Assembly: GCA_947632575.1 (NCBI GenBank)
Contig: CANRPV010000073.1
Span: 1-7,015, forward strand
Length of the DNA: 7,015 bases
Reading direction: 5' to 3'
From: an uncultured Eggerthellaceae bacterium
GTDB taxonomy: Bacteria; Actinomycetota; Coriobacteriia; Coriobacteriales; Eggerthellaceae
Position 1 is the stretch's first letter. The number at the start of each line of letters is the position of its first letter. The position numbers and the translations under genes were made by a program. The notes below the pieces were generated by a model. It was given only the letters and a program-made list of their open reading frames with translations, searched no databases and had not been told where the DNA came from. This document shows positions 1 to 5,819 of the stretch, piece after piece.

Positions 1-48
1 AAGGTTGTGCTCACGAGCACCCTTGATCACGATCTCATTTTGGGACAT
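1..48 (-). CDS. uvrA: UvrA excinuclease ABC subunit A, N-terminal fragment (cut by window edge)
   Basis: The first 16 codons, starting at an ATG (48-46), read MSQNEIVIKGAREHNL and then run off the window. The I-x-I-x-GAR-x-HNL pattern is the signature beginning of UvrA, the ATPase that scans DNA for bulky lesions with UvrB in nucleotide excision repair. A GAGAGGG Shine-Dalgarno-like stretch (65-59 on the minus strand) sits 10 nt before the ATG. A LexA-type operator lies about 80-100 nt upstream, as expected for a damage-inducible uvrA. The Walker motifs and zinc modules lie outside the window, so completeness cannot be judged. The identification rests on a short but very characteristic motif plus the regulatory context. 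Confidence 0.88.
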   Translation of the reverse strand, partial: MSQNEIVIKGAREHNL

Positions 49-123
49 AAACTCTGTTCCCTCTCGTTTAACTGTTTCAGGTCAATTTTTAATTGTAACT
101 CGGCAATGTTGGAAATGACGCTG

Positions 124-151
124 TAATTAGAACATAAGTTCGTATGTTCAA
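124..151 (-). promoter_or_regulatory. candidate uvrA promoter overlapping the LexA box
   Basis: On the minus strand TTGAAC (151-146) could serve as a -35 element and TAATTA (129-124) as a poor -10, with a 16-nt spacer that is exactly where the LexA palindrome lies. An alternative -10, TACAAT (97-92), matches the consensus better but lacks a recognisable -35 at 17 nt. A promoter is required somewhere in 49-210 if uvrA is independently induced. The exact elements are uncertain. Confidence 0.33.
130..149. promoter_or_regulatory. LexA (SOS) operator upstream of uvrA
   Basis: The plus strand reads gaacata-agttcg-tatgttc, a perfect 7-bp inverted repeat with a 6-nt spacer. Inside it, 130-141 is GAAC-N4-GTTC, the core of the LexA box of Bacillus and actinobacteria (CGAAC-N4-GTTCG type). 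A third half-site, GTTC, follows at 146-149, so half-sites recur every 8 bp. The box lies 82 bp upstream of the uvrA ATG and overlaps a possible promoter, which fits LexA repression of uvrA. The motif match is direct; regulation is inferred from family knowledge. Confidence 0.72.
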
Positions 152-210
152 GAAATAGCCATAGACCTTATCGCTATCCTTCATAGCCCCGCCGCTCAGG
201 CCTCTTCTCT

Positions 211-1152
211 TTATGCACGCGGGTGGGCTTGGGCATGAGCCGAACGAAGACGTTCCGCCGTGACATGGGTGTAGATCTGAGTAGTTGAGAGATTGACATG
301 GCCGAGCATTTCTTGAACGGTTCGCAGATCTGCTCCTCCGGCCAGCATATCGGTAGCGAAACTATGACGCATGGCATGAGGGGTCAAGCTCTCGTCCAAA
401 CCCGCTTTACGCAGCGCCACTTTAAACATCTTGCGAATAGCATCCGGACTCATCGCGTTTCCCCGCGTTGAGACAAAAAAGAATTCGCTGTTCTTATCTC
501 TGAGCAGAGAAGGCCGAGCGTGGAGGAGGTATTCCCTCATGGTTCGAAGGGCTAGCTGGTGTAAGGGAATAATGCGCTCCTTGGCTCCTTTACCAAAGAC
601 CTTTACCTGAGCAAGACCAAAGTCCACATTATCGATCTTAAGTCCCGAAGCTTCGGACACACGAGCCCCACACGCATAGAGAAATTCAAGTAAGGCGAGG
701 TTACGTAGCTCCTCTGGACCTTGCTTCTGGGGGTTTCCCTCAAGGTCTTGAGCCGCGTAAACGCTCAAAAGCCGCGCCATATCTTTTGCGCGCAGAGTCT
801 CAGGTAAATGATGGGAGAGATTAGGACCTTGCACCACACTTGAAGGATCCACGTCGACCTTCCCGGTGACATTGAGCCAGCGGAAAAAACTCCTTAATGC
901 TGAAAGTCGCCGATTGATGGTCGTACGGGTATATCGAGCTCGATCGAGATCGCCTAAATAGGCGCGAATTTGGCGATGGGAAACCGTGAAGGGATCTATA
1001 TCCTGTCCATTACACCACCGCAGGTAATCGTCGAGATCGATATGATAGGCACGAATAGTGTGATCTGAAGCATTGCGCTCCACCTTTAGCGCATGGCAAA
1101 ACTCCTCGAGTTCCTGACCGCCAGGAAGTATCTCTTGCTCTTCGTCACCCAT
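211..1152 (-). CDS. xerC: Tyrosine recombinase XerC-type (chromosome dimer resolution)
   Basis: A 313-residue site-specific recombinase, the usual XerC/XerD length. With its partner it should cut and rejoin dif sites to resolve chromosome dimers at division. Residues ~12-95 form the SAM-like N-terminal DNA-binding domain (SDHTIRAYHIDLDDYL, then the RRLSALRSFFRWL helix). Residues ~115-313 are the catalytic domain. All active-site residues are present with E. coli XerD spacing: R164 (GARVSE), K188 (GKGAKER), H259 and R262 (HAMRH), H285 (LGH) and nucleophile Y294 (QIYTHV). The start is ATG 1152, because the family begins close to this point and upstream codons are pure 16-bp repeat; an open frame to a TTG at 1320 exists but encodes repeat-derived sequence. 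The ribosome binding site is weak: GGGA, 8 nt upstream, itself part of the last repeat unit. XerC rather than XerD is chosen from adjacency to trmFO, a Gram-positive arrangement. Confidence 0.9.
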   Translation of the reverse strand: MGDEEQEILPGGQELEEFCHALKVERNASDHTIRAYHIDLDDYLRWCNGQDIDPFTVSHRQIRAYLGDLDRARYTRTTINRRLSALRSFFRWLNVTGKVDVDPSSVVQGPNLSHHLPETLRAKDMARLLSVYAAQDLEGNPQKQGPEELRNLALLEFLYACGARVSEASGLKIDNVDFGLAQVKVFGKGAKERIIPLHQLALRTMREYLLHARPSLLRDKNSEFFFVSTRGNAMSPDAIRKMFKVALRKAGLDESLTPHAMRHSFATDMLAGGADLRTVQEMLGHVNLSTTQIYTHVTAERLRSAHAQAHPRA

Positions 1153-1157
1153 TATCT

Positions 1158-1237
1158 GATTCCCGCTTCTTTTGATCCCTGCTACTTGAGATTTCCGCTT
1201 CTTGAGATCCCTGCTACTTGAGATCGCTACTTCTATA
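1158..1237. repeat. 16-bp tandem repeat, family B (xerC leader)
   Basis: On the plus strand the units are gattcccgcttctttt (1158-1173), gatccctgctacttga (1174-1189), gatttccgcttcttga (1190-1205), gatccctgctacttga (1206-1221) and a degenerate fifth unit (1222-1237). Units two and four are identical, implying a 32-bp duplication. The array ends 5 nt before the xerC ATG and supplies its weak Shine-Dalgarno. No promoter is evident in it. Confidence 0.85.
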
Positions 1238-1245
1238 TCGTCTCT

Positions 1246-1373
1246 CTTCTTTGTAATAGAGCTTCTTTGCAACCAAGTCTCTCTGCAATCAAGCTTCTTT
1301 GCAATCGAGCCTCTCTGCAATCAAGCTTCTCTGCAATCAAGCTTCTCTGCAATCGAGCCTCTTTACAGTCCCG
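1246..1373. repeat. 16-bp tandem repeat, family A (eight units between trmFO and xerC)
   Basis: Eight uninterrupted 16-bp units start at 1246, 1262, 1278, 1294, 1310, 1326, 1342 and 1358, with consensus CTTCTYTGCAATCRAG on the plus strand. The inner units differ from one another by only a few bases; the outer ones (1246 and especially 1358, with 4 changes) are more decayed, as expected for a minisatellite growing from its middle. Every third unit (1246, 1294, 1342) ends in GAG instead of AAG, giving a 48-bp higher-order period, the smallest multiple of 16 that preserves a reading frame. The last unit contains the trmFO stop codon. There are no spacers, so this is not CRISPR. Confidence 0.93.
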
Positions 1374-2703
1374 CTTCCTGAAGTCTTGCCCGGTAATGCA
1401 TAACAGCCTCGGCAGCTCTTCGAGCATAGGCCTGATAGCGATCCTTCTTTGATTTAATCGGCTTCGCAAGCGGCTCAATTATCCCGAAGTTGACGTGCAT
1501 TGGCTGATAATTCTTAGTTTCTTGGTCTGTCGCATAGGCAAGCAGCGAACCAAAGACCGTGGTTTTATCCAGTTGCGGCAAAGGTTTTGCATTCATGTCC
1601 GCAAAAACCGCCAACGCTCCATGAAGCCCGGAACGGATCGCCTCGCAATAGCCTTCCGTCCCCGATAACTGTCCAACAAGATAAACCCGTGGATAGCCCT
1701 TCCGGCTAAGACTGAGATGATCATCGAGTAAATGCGGGGCGTCAACAAACGTATTGCGATGCATAACGCCATAACGAGCAAATTCGGCCTGCTCAAGACC
1801 GGGAATCAGCCGAAAGACCCGTTCCTGCTCTCCAAAAGTGAGATTGGTCTGAGCCCCTACGAGGTTATAGGCCGTTGCTTCCCTATTCTCAGGACGAAGC
1901 TGCGCAACCGCCCATGGCCGCAAACCAGTCTGCGGATCCTTGATTCCCACAGGTTTAAAGGGTCCAAAGCGAAGAGCGTCCTTTCCGCTTCGAGCAATTT
2001 CCTCTAAGGGTTGGCATGCGGAAAACAAATCCTTTGACTCAAAATCGCGATTGATCACACGACGAGCATCTATCAATGCCTCATAAAAGCGCTCATAACT
2101 CTCTTTGGTAAAGGAGGCGTTAAGGTAGTCGCCTCCGCCATCTTCATAGCGATTTTGGAAAAACAGCCGCTCGTAATCAAGAGAATCAGCCATAAAGAGA
2201 GGCGCCGCCGCATCGTAAAAAGCCAGCGACTCGGCACCGGTCAAAGCAGATAAATCATCTGCCAGTTTATCTGAGGTAAGCGGACCGCTCGCAAGGATTA
2301 GGCCGTCAAAGCCATCAAGCTCTTCCAATATACAGGTAGCTTCCCGTCGCTTAATCCTGATAAACGGGTTGTGCTCGAGCTGCTTGGTTACGCTTTTTGA
2401 AAAAGCCTCTCGATCTACCGCAAGGGCATTGCCTGCTCCTACCGCATGATCTAAGGCAGTTTTAAAAAGAAAAGAATCAAGGACAGAAAGTTCGTATTTG
2501 AGCATACCCGCTGCCGAATCTTCTTTGAGACTCTTTAGCGAGTTCGAGCAAACCAGCTCAGCGGCATTGGCGCTGCGATGAACCGCTGTTTGGACGTCAG
2601 GCCGCATCTCCACCAACTCAACCGAGACATCACGTGCGGCAAGCTGCAAGGCAGCTTCGCTGCCAGCCAGACCAGCTCCAATGATCTTTACTCTCTTCGT
2701 CAC
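1363..2703 (-). CDS. trmFO: TrmFO, methylenetetrahydrofolate--tRNA (uracil-54-C5)-methyltransferase
   Basis: This 446-residue flavoprotein should make 5-methyluridine (T54) in the T-loop of tRNA, taking the carbon from 5,10-methylenetetrahydrofolate and electrons via FAD. The N-terminus carries the FAD-binding GAGLAGSEAA (9-18), followed by VEMRP (31-35). The two conserved cysteines of the family are C52 (LVCSNSLKS) and C230 (SACQPLEEIARSG); the latter corresponds to the catalytic one. The second dinucleotide-binding block is VGQLSGTEGYCEAIRSGL (343-360). Length is typical. The start is a GTG (2703-2701) 4 nt after the dprA stop, with no convincing Shine-Dalgarno, so translation is probably coupled to dprA. 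The next in-frame residues already form the FAD motif, which fixes the start. The stop codon (1365-1363) lies inside the first unit of a tandem repeat array. topA, often found between dprA and trmFO in Bacillota, is absent here. Confidence 0.95.
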   Translation of the reverse strand: MTKRVKIIGAGLAGSEAALQLAARDVSVELVEMRPDVQTAVHRSANAAELVCSNSLKSLKEDSAAGMLKYELSVLDSFLFKTALDHAVGAGNALAVDREAFSKSVTKQLEHNPFIRIKRREATCILEELDGFDGLILASGPLTSDKLADDLSALTGAESLAFYDAAAPLFMADSLDYERLFFQNRYEDGGGDYLNASFTKESYERFYEALIDARRVINRDFESKDLFSACQPLEEIARSGKDALRFGPFKPVGIKDPQTGLRPWAVAQLRPENREATAYNLVGAQTNLTFGEQERVFRLIPGLEQAEFARYGVMHRNTFVDAPHLLDDHLSLSRKGYPRVYLVGQLSGTEGYCEAIRSGLHGALAVFADMNAKPLPQLDKTTVFGSLLAYATDQETKNYQPMHVNFGIIEPLAKPIKSKKDRYQAYARRAAEAVMHYRARLQEAGL

Positions 2704-2707
2704 CCGT

Positions 2708-3679
2708 TCAGTCTAACATCGAAAACCTTCCCTTTGCCTTAGAAGCTCCACTCTTCAAACAAGGTCCGAAGCGTCCATCATTGTATTGGGCAATGAGTCC
2801 ATCCCGCTGGGCCTCGGCAAGCCAAACCATAAGCCAGGTAAGAGGATCTTGATCGCAAACATAGCGCGAAGCCAAGGTCTTTAATGCCTCGATACCGAGT
2901 ATTTCCGCATCAAGAGCAGCCAGCAAAGCCTGAGAAGCCTGAGTAGACAACGAAGAGTTTGTTTCAGGTGCGGCGTTCATTACCGAATCAAAGGCAAAGT
3001 TCAACGCATCGGTAAAGCTCTCATCGTCGATGATAGGAAGAGCTCCTTGATAGAGAAGCCGATTGGCGCCCCGGGAGGCTTCAGAACTTATGGCTCCAGG
3101 AACCACCCACACCTCCCTTCCGGCCGCTAAAGCAGCATCTGCAGTGGAAAATGTTCCCGAGGGTAAACCAGCCTCCACAATAAGGGTCGCACGACAAAGA
3201 CCAGCTATGATCCTATTTCGGGCGCGAAAGGTCTGAGGTAGGGGCGGACAAGCCCAATCTTGCTCCGAAACGAGAGCGCCTCCACCTTCCACTATGCGCT
3301 GAAATAAGGAGCGATTCTCTGGCGGATAGATGTGATCAAGTCCTCCGCCTAATATGGCAACGGTTCGAGCGCCATGATTTAGTGCTGCTTCATGACTGAC
3401 CGAATCGCAACCCCGAGCTCCACCTGAAACGACGGTAATCCCCTTCTCAGCCGCAAGACTTGCGAAATGCTTAGTGCAACTTAGTCCATAGGGAGTCGCC
3501 TTCCTCGCTCCAACAATAGCAAGCCCATTTCCAAGTATTTGTGGATCTCCAATAACATAGAGACGTTTTGGCGGATGAGGCGTCTCTTGAAGGAGCTTTG
3601 GATATCTCTTATCCCCTTGTTCCAAAATAGATCTTGGGCCTTCTAAGATACTTGAGCTGGCGTTCTTTTTCTTTTCCAT
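2708..3679 (-). CDS. dprA: DprA/Smf DNA-processing protein
   Basis: DprA binds incoming single-stranded DNA in the cytoplasm and loads RecA during natural transformation; homologues also occur in species not known to be competent. In 323-residue numbering the Rossmann-type core shows GARKATPYG (57-65), SGGARGCDS (85-93), the FRARNRIIAG segment (~151-160), SGTFSTADAAL (~174-184), GREVWVVPG (187-195) and SRGANRLL (202-209), the family's conserved nucleotide/DNA-binding blocks. Residues ~240-305 look like the C-terminal winged-helix domain. The N-terminal SAM-like domain of many DprA proteins is missing; only ~25 residues precede the core. ATG 3679 is preferred because AGGTGG lies just upstream, although the spacing is short (3 nt). 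In-frame ATG 3697 and GTG 3703 are alternatives adding 6 or 8 residues. The gene follows yifB by 71 nt and is nearly contiguous with trmFO. Confidence 0.94.
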   Translation of the reverse strand: MEKKKNASSSILEGPRSILEQGDKRYPKLLQETPHPPKRLYVIGDPQILGNGLAIVGARKATPYGLSCTKHFASLAAEKGITVVSGGARGCDSVSHEAALNHGARTVAILGGGLDHIYPPENRSLFQRIVEGGGALVSEQDWACPPLPQTFRARNRIIAGLCRATLIVEAGLPSGTFSTADAALAAGREVWVVPGAISSEASRGANRLLYQGALPIIDDESFTDALNFAFDSVMNAAPETNSSLSTQASQALLAALDAEILGIEALKTLASRYVCDQDPLTWLMVWLAEAQRDGLIAQYNDGRFGPCLKSGASKAKGRFSMLD

Positions 3680-3750
3680 GGGCCACCTAACCTTCATGAT
3701 CACTTGAAAGCGATAATTGCTGGGCTATGACAAATTGATCATCGAGATGC

Positions 3751-5289
3751 TTAATCCACATCCCTGTGAAGACGAAAGGCTAAAGCCTCCGCCAAGTGAG
3801 CTTTACTGACCGCCTGTGCCAAACCAAGATCGGCAATAGTTCTTGCCACCGAAAGACAGTGAATGATGGCTCTTCCACTCAAATAGTAAACCTTCGCCAT
3901 GGTTTCTAAAAAGGTTTGAGCTGCGGTATCAAGATGACAGCTCTCTATCACTGACTTCGAATTTTGATGATTAAGCTCGCAGAAGTCCTCGTCCCTTTTC
4001 TTACGCCACTGAGCGAATTCGCGCGCCTTAAGCACCTCTTGACGAAGGCTGTGCGAACTAACACCTTCACCACTCGCAAGTACTTGTGAAGGATTAAGTC
4101 GTCTCACATCAAGCTGAAGATCGATACGATCTAACAAGGGACCACCGATCCGCGCCTGATAGGCCTTTATCTGAGGAATCGTGCAATTACAAGGTTTGTC
4201 ATCATCACCTTGAAATCCACAGGGACAAGGATTTGAGGCGGCAACCAAGAGAAACTTTGCCGGTAATACGAAATTCCCCTCAGCTCTTGTGATGCATATC
4301 TTTCCACTCTCTATCGGTTGACGAATCCCTTGAAGGGCAGGGTTTTTAAATTCGCTGATTTCATCAAGGAACAGAACGCCATTATGGGCAAGAGATATCT
4401 CCCCAGGTTTGACAGGAGTTCCACCCCCTACCAACCCTACCAGCGTAATGCTGTGATGAGGGTTTCTAAAGGGACGTTGTCCGTCCAAGATAGGTTGTAC
4501 ATCTTCGCCAGCGACGGAATGAATAACCGCAGTCTCAAGCATTTCATCGGAACTGAGTGGAGGCATTATAGTTCCCAGCCGCGAGGCGAGCATGGTTTTG
4601 CCCGAACCAGGAGGCCCTATCATGATGATGCCGTGGCTGCCAGCCGCAGCAATTTGAAGTGCTCGCTTGGCAACATCGTGACCGGCAATATCTTTAAAAT
4701 CGAGAGCTTTTTCAGCTGAATTGTTTGCCGTGATCATACAAGTCGATTGACTACTACCGATCAATCGTCGCTTGAATATCTTCTCCCCGGTGCGTTTGCT
4801 GTTGCTGAGACTGGAAAGTGATGTCAGATAAACCTGTTCCAGTCCTTCTATGGGAACCCACTCTGCACCTTCTGGTGTGACCAACTCCAAGTGCTCTGAA
4901 TAAGCACATATGCCAAAGGCTAAGGTACCGCTAACAGAGCGCAAGTCACCTTCAAGAGAAAGTTCTCCGACAAAAAGTCTCCCTTTAATGAGAGCCGGAT
5001 CGATCTGCCCGCTTGCCGCCAAGACGCCTAAAGCTATGGGAAGATCAAGACCGGTGCCACTTTTTCGCAAAGCCGCCGGGGCTAAATTAACAACGATCTT
5101 ATCTGGTGGCATCGTAAAACCGGAACTTTTGATAGCAGTCCGAACCCTCTCGCGTGCTTCAGATACTGCCACATCTGGCATACCGACAATGGTCATGCCT
5201 GGTAAACCAGAAGATACCGCAACCTCTACAATGACTGGTATCGCTTCAACGCCCCGCAAGGTGGCGCTCATAACTGAACAACGTCCCAT
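3751..5289 (-). CDS. comM: YifB/ComM family AAA+ ATPase (Mg-chelatase-like)
   Basis: Homologues (ComM, RadD-independent branch-migration helicase) promote integration of transformed DNA by migrating branched intermediates; the older name 'magnesium chelatase-related' reflects only the AAA+ fold. In 512-residue numbering, residues ~5-160 are the N-terminal ChlI/Lon-S5-like domain (SATLRGVEAIPV, GLPGMTIVGMPD, NLAPAALRKSGTGLDLPIA). The ATPase domain has Walker A GPPGSGKT (225-232), Walker B VLFLDE (305-310) and the family's cysteine cluster NPCPCG (353-358) plus CNC (367-369). The C-terminal Mg_chelatase_C helix reads LSGRAIIHCLSVARTIADL (~470-488). Length is typical and the frame intact. The start is ambiguous: the frame is open to TTG 5307, and GTG 5301 overlaps the yraN stop as GTGA (coupling possible), but ATG 5289 is preferred because the product MGRCSVMSATLRG matches family starts. 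None has a strong Shine-Dalgarno. Confidence 0.94.
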   Translation of the reverse strand: MGRCSVMSATLRGVEAIPVIVEVAVSSGLPGMTIVGMPDVAVSEARERVRTAIKSSGFTMPPDKIVVNLAPAALRKSGTGLDLPIALGVLAASGQIDPALIKGRLFVGELSLEGDLRSVSGTLAFGICAYSEHLELVTPEGAEWVPIEGLEQVYLTSLSSLSNSKRTGEKIFKRRLIGSSQSTCMITANNSAEKALDFKDIAGHDVAKRALQIAAAGSHGIIMIGPPGSGKTMLASRLGTIMPPLSSDEMLETAVIHSVAGEDVQPILDGQRPFRNPHHSITLVGLVGGGTPVKPGEISLAHNGVLFLDEISEFKNPALQGIRQPIESGKICITRAEGNFVLPAKFLLVAASNPCPCGFQGDDDKPCNCTIPQIKAYQARIGGPLLDRIDLQLDVRRLNPSQVLASGEGVSSHSLRQEVLKAREFAQWRKKRDEDFCELNHQNSKSVIESCHLDTAAQTFLETMAKVYYLSGRAIIHCLSVARTIADLGLAQAVSKAHLAEALAFRLHRDVD

Positions 5290-5297
5290 CGTCGGAC

Positions 5298-5702
5298 TCA
5301 CGAACAAGAGAAGGCATTAATGTGGTGACGAATAACGGCTCTGTTCTTATTGATGGCGACGACCGAGATGATGTCAAACCGGACAGGAATATCTACTTCC
5401 TCAAAATCAGTTAAGAACGCTAGAGCAATCTTTTCGTACTTGCCTCGTTTAGCTGCAGTTACTGCTTCGCTGGGAAAGCCTTTCTCGCAATTGCTCCGAG
5501 TTTTCACCTCGACAAAAACGAGAGATTGACCATCTCGAGCGACGATATCTGCCTCACCGGCAAAGCAACGATAGTTACGTGTGACGATGTCATAACCGCG
5601 ACGGATCAAGAACTGCGCTGCCGCGTCCTCTCCTCTTTGTCCCAGATCCTTATTGCGTTTCCCGCTCTTTTGAGTCATCTGGATAGAATTCGAATCGGCC
5701 AT
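5298..5702 (-). CDS. yraN: YraN/UPF0102 family nuclease-fold protein
   Basis: A 134-residue member of UPF0102, a small cytoplasmic family with a restriction-endonuclease-like/Holliday-junction-resolvase-like fold; its cellular substrate is unsettled. The sequence shows the family start LGQRGEDAAAQFLIRRGYDIVTRNYR (positions 20-45), then GEADIVARDGQSLVFVEVKTR (49-69). E50, D52, E65 and K67 form the expected metal-binding GE-x-D...E-x-K pattern. The ATG (5702) has a strong AAAGGAG Shine-Dalgarno 5 nt upstream. That site lies within a potential stem-loop (5707-5731). The stop TGA (5300-5298) overlaps possible starts of yifB, a very common partner, suggesting the two are co-translated. Any active nuclease role is inferred from the motif only. 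Confidence 0.93.
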   Translation of the reverse strand: MADSNSIQMTQKSGKRNKDLGQRGEDAAAQFLIRRGYDIVTRNYRCFAGEADIVARDGQSLVFVEVKTRSNCEKGFPSEAVTAAKRGKYEKIALAFLTDFEEVDIPVRFDIISVVAINKNRAVIRHHINAFSCS

Positions 5703-5706
5703 AGAC

Positions 5707-5731
5707 GCTCCTTTCGCTCATAGCGAGGAGC
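5707..5731 (-). promoter_or_regulatory. stem-loop enclosing the yraN ribosome binding site
   Basis: In the minus-strand transcript GCUCCU pairs with AGGAGC (6 bp) and an inner CGCU pairs with AGCG (4 bp), with a 3-nt loop and a 2-nt AA bulge. The 3' arm contains most of the AAAGGAG Shine-Dalgarno of yraN (5714-5708), so folding would hide it. The pairing is seen directly; a regulatory role is inference. Confidence 0.45.
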
Positions 5732-5776
5732 CTAAAGCGATTGGTTATCAACCTCATATCCAACGAAGATCGGGCA

Positions 5777-5795
5777 TTGCGCACCGCTTGCGCAA
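5777..5795. repeat. 7-bp perfect inverted repeat between rnhB and yraN
   Basis: TTGCGCA (5777-5783) and TGCGCAA (5789-5795) flank a 5-nt loop, 25 bp after the rnhB stop. The transcript would form a GC-rich hairpin, but no U-tract follows on either strand, so it is not a canonical intrinsic terminator. It could be an mRNA-stability or processing hairpin, or simply chance. The rest of the 117-nt gap shows no gene. Confidence 0.5.
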
Positions 5796-5819
5796 AAGTC
5801 TTTCAGGCCGTATTCGACC

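Larger units (their letters stand above)
49..210 (-). other. xerC-uvrA intergenic region
   Basis: These 162 nt hold the LexA palindrome and the uvrA leader but no recognisable gene. No strong intrinsic terminator for the upstream xerC operon is visible. The nearest candidate is a set of three 5-nt segments on the minus strand, GCTAT (187-183), ATAGC (177-173) and GCTAT (159-155). The middle one can pair with either neighbour, and the second hairpin is followed by TTTCTT. This may be a weak terminator or attenuator, or chance. Confidence 0.4.

Noticed and set aside
130..149. dif site for XerC/XerD
   Set aside because: The layout (arms around a 6-bp centre, TTATGTT on the minus strand) resembles dif, and it lies next to xerC. 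However, the outer left arm does not match, while the GAAC-N4-GTTC core just before uvrA fits a LexA box better. A genome-wide dif search and GC-skew position would settle it.
1153..1320. N-terminal extension of XerC starting at TTG 1320
   Set aside because: The 56 extra residues are translated tandem repeat and linker, the start is a poor TTG, and XerC proteins normally start near ATG 1152.
1246..1373. CRISPR array
   Set aside because: Repeats are only 16 bp, directly abutting, with no unique spacers and no cas genes.
1233..1478. 81-residue minus-strand reading frame with a 16-residue repeat pattern
   Set aside because: It overlaps the trmFO end in another frame, and its repeat is just the 48-bp period of the minisatellite; no ribosome binding site or family likeness.
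4318..5320. Plus-strand open frames opposite comM
   Set aside because: They are antisense shadows of a strongly conserved gene, with no recognisable domains or ribosome binding sites.
5777..5795. Intrinsic terminator after rnhB
   Set aside because: The hairpin has no following U-tract on either strand.
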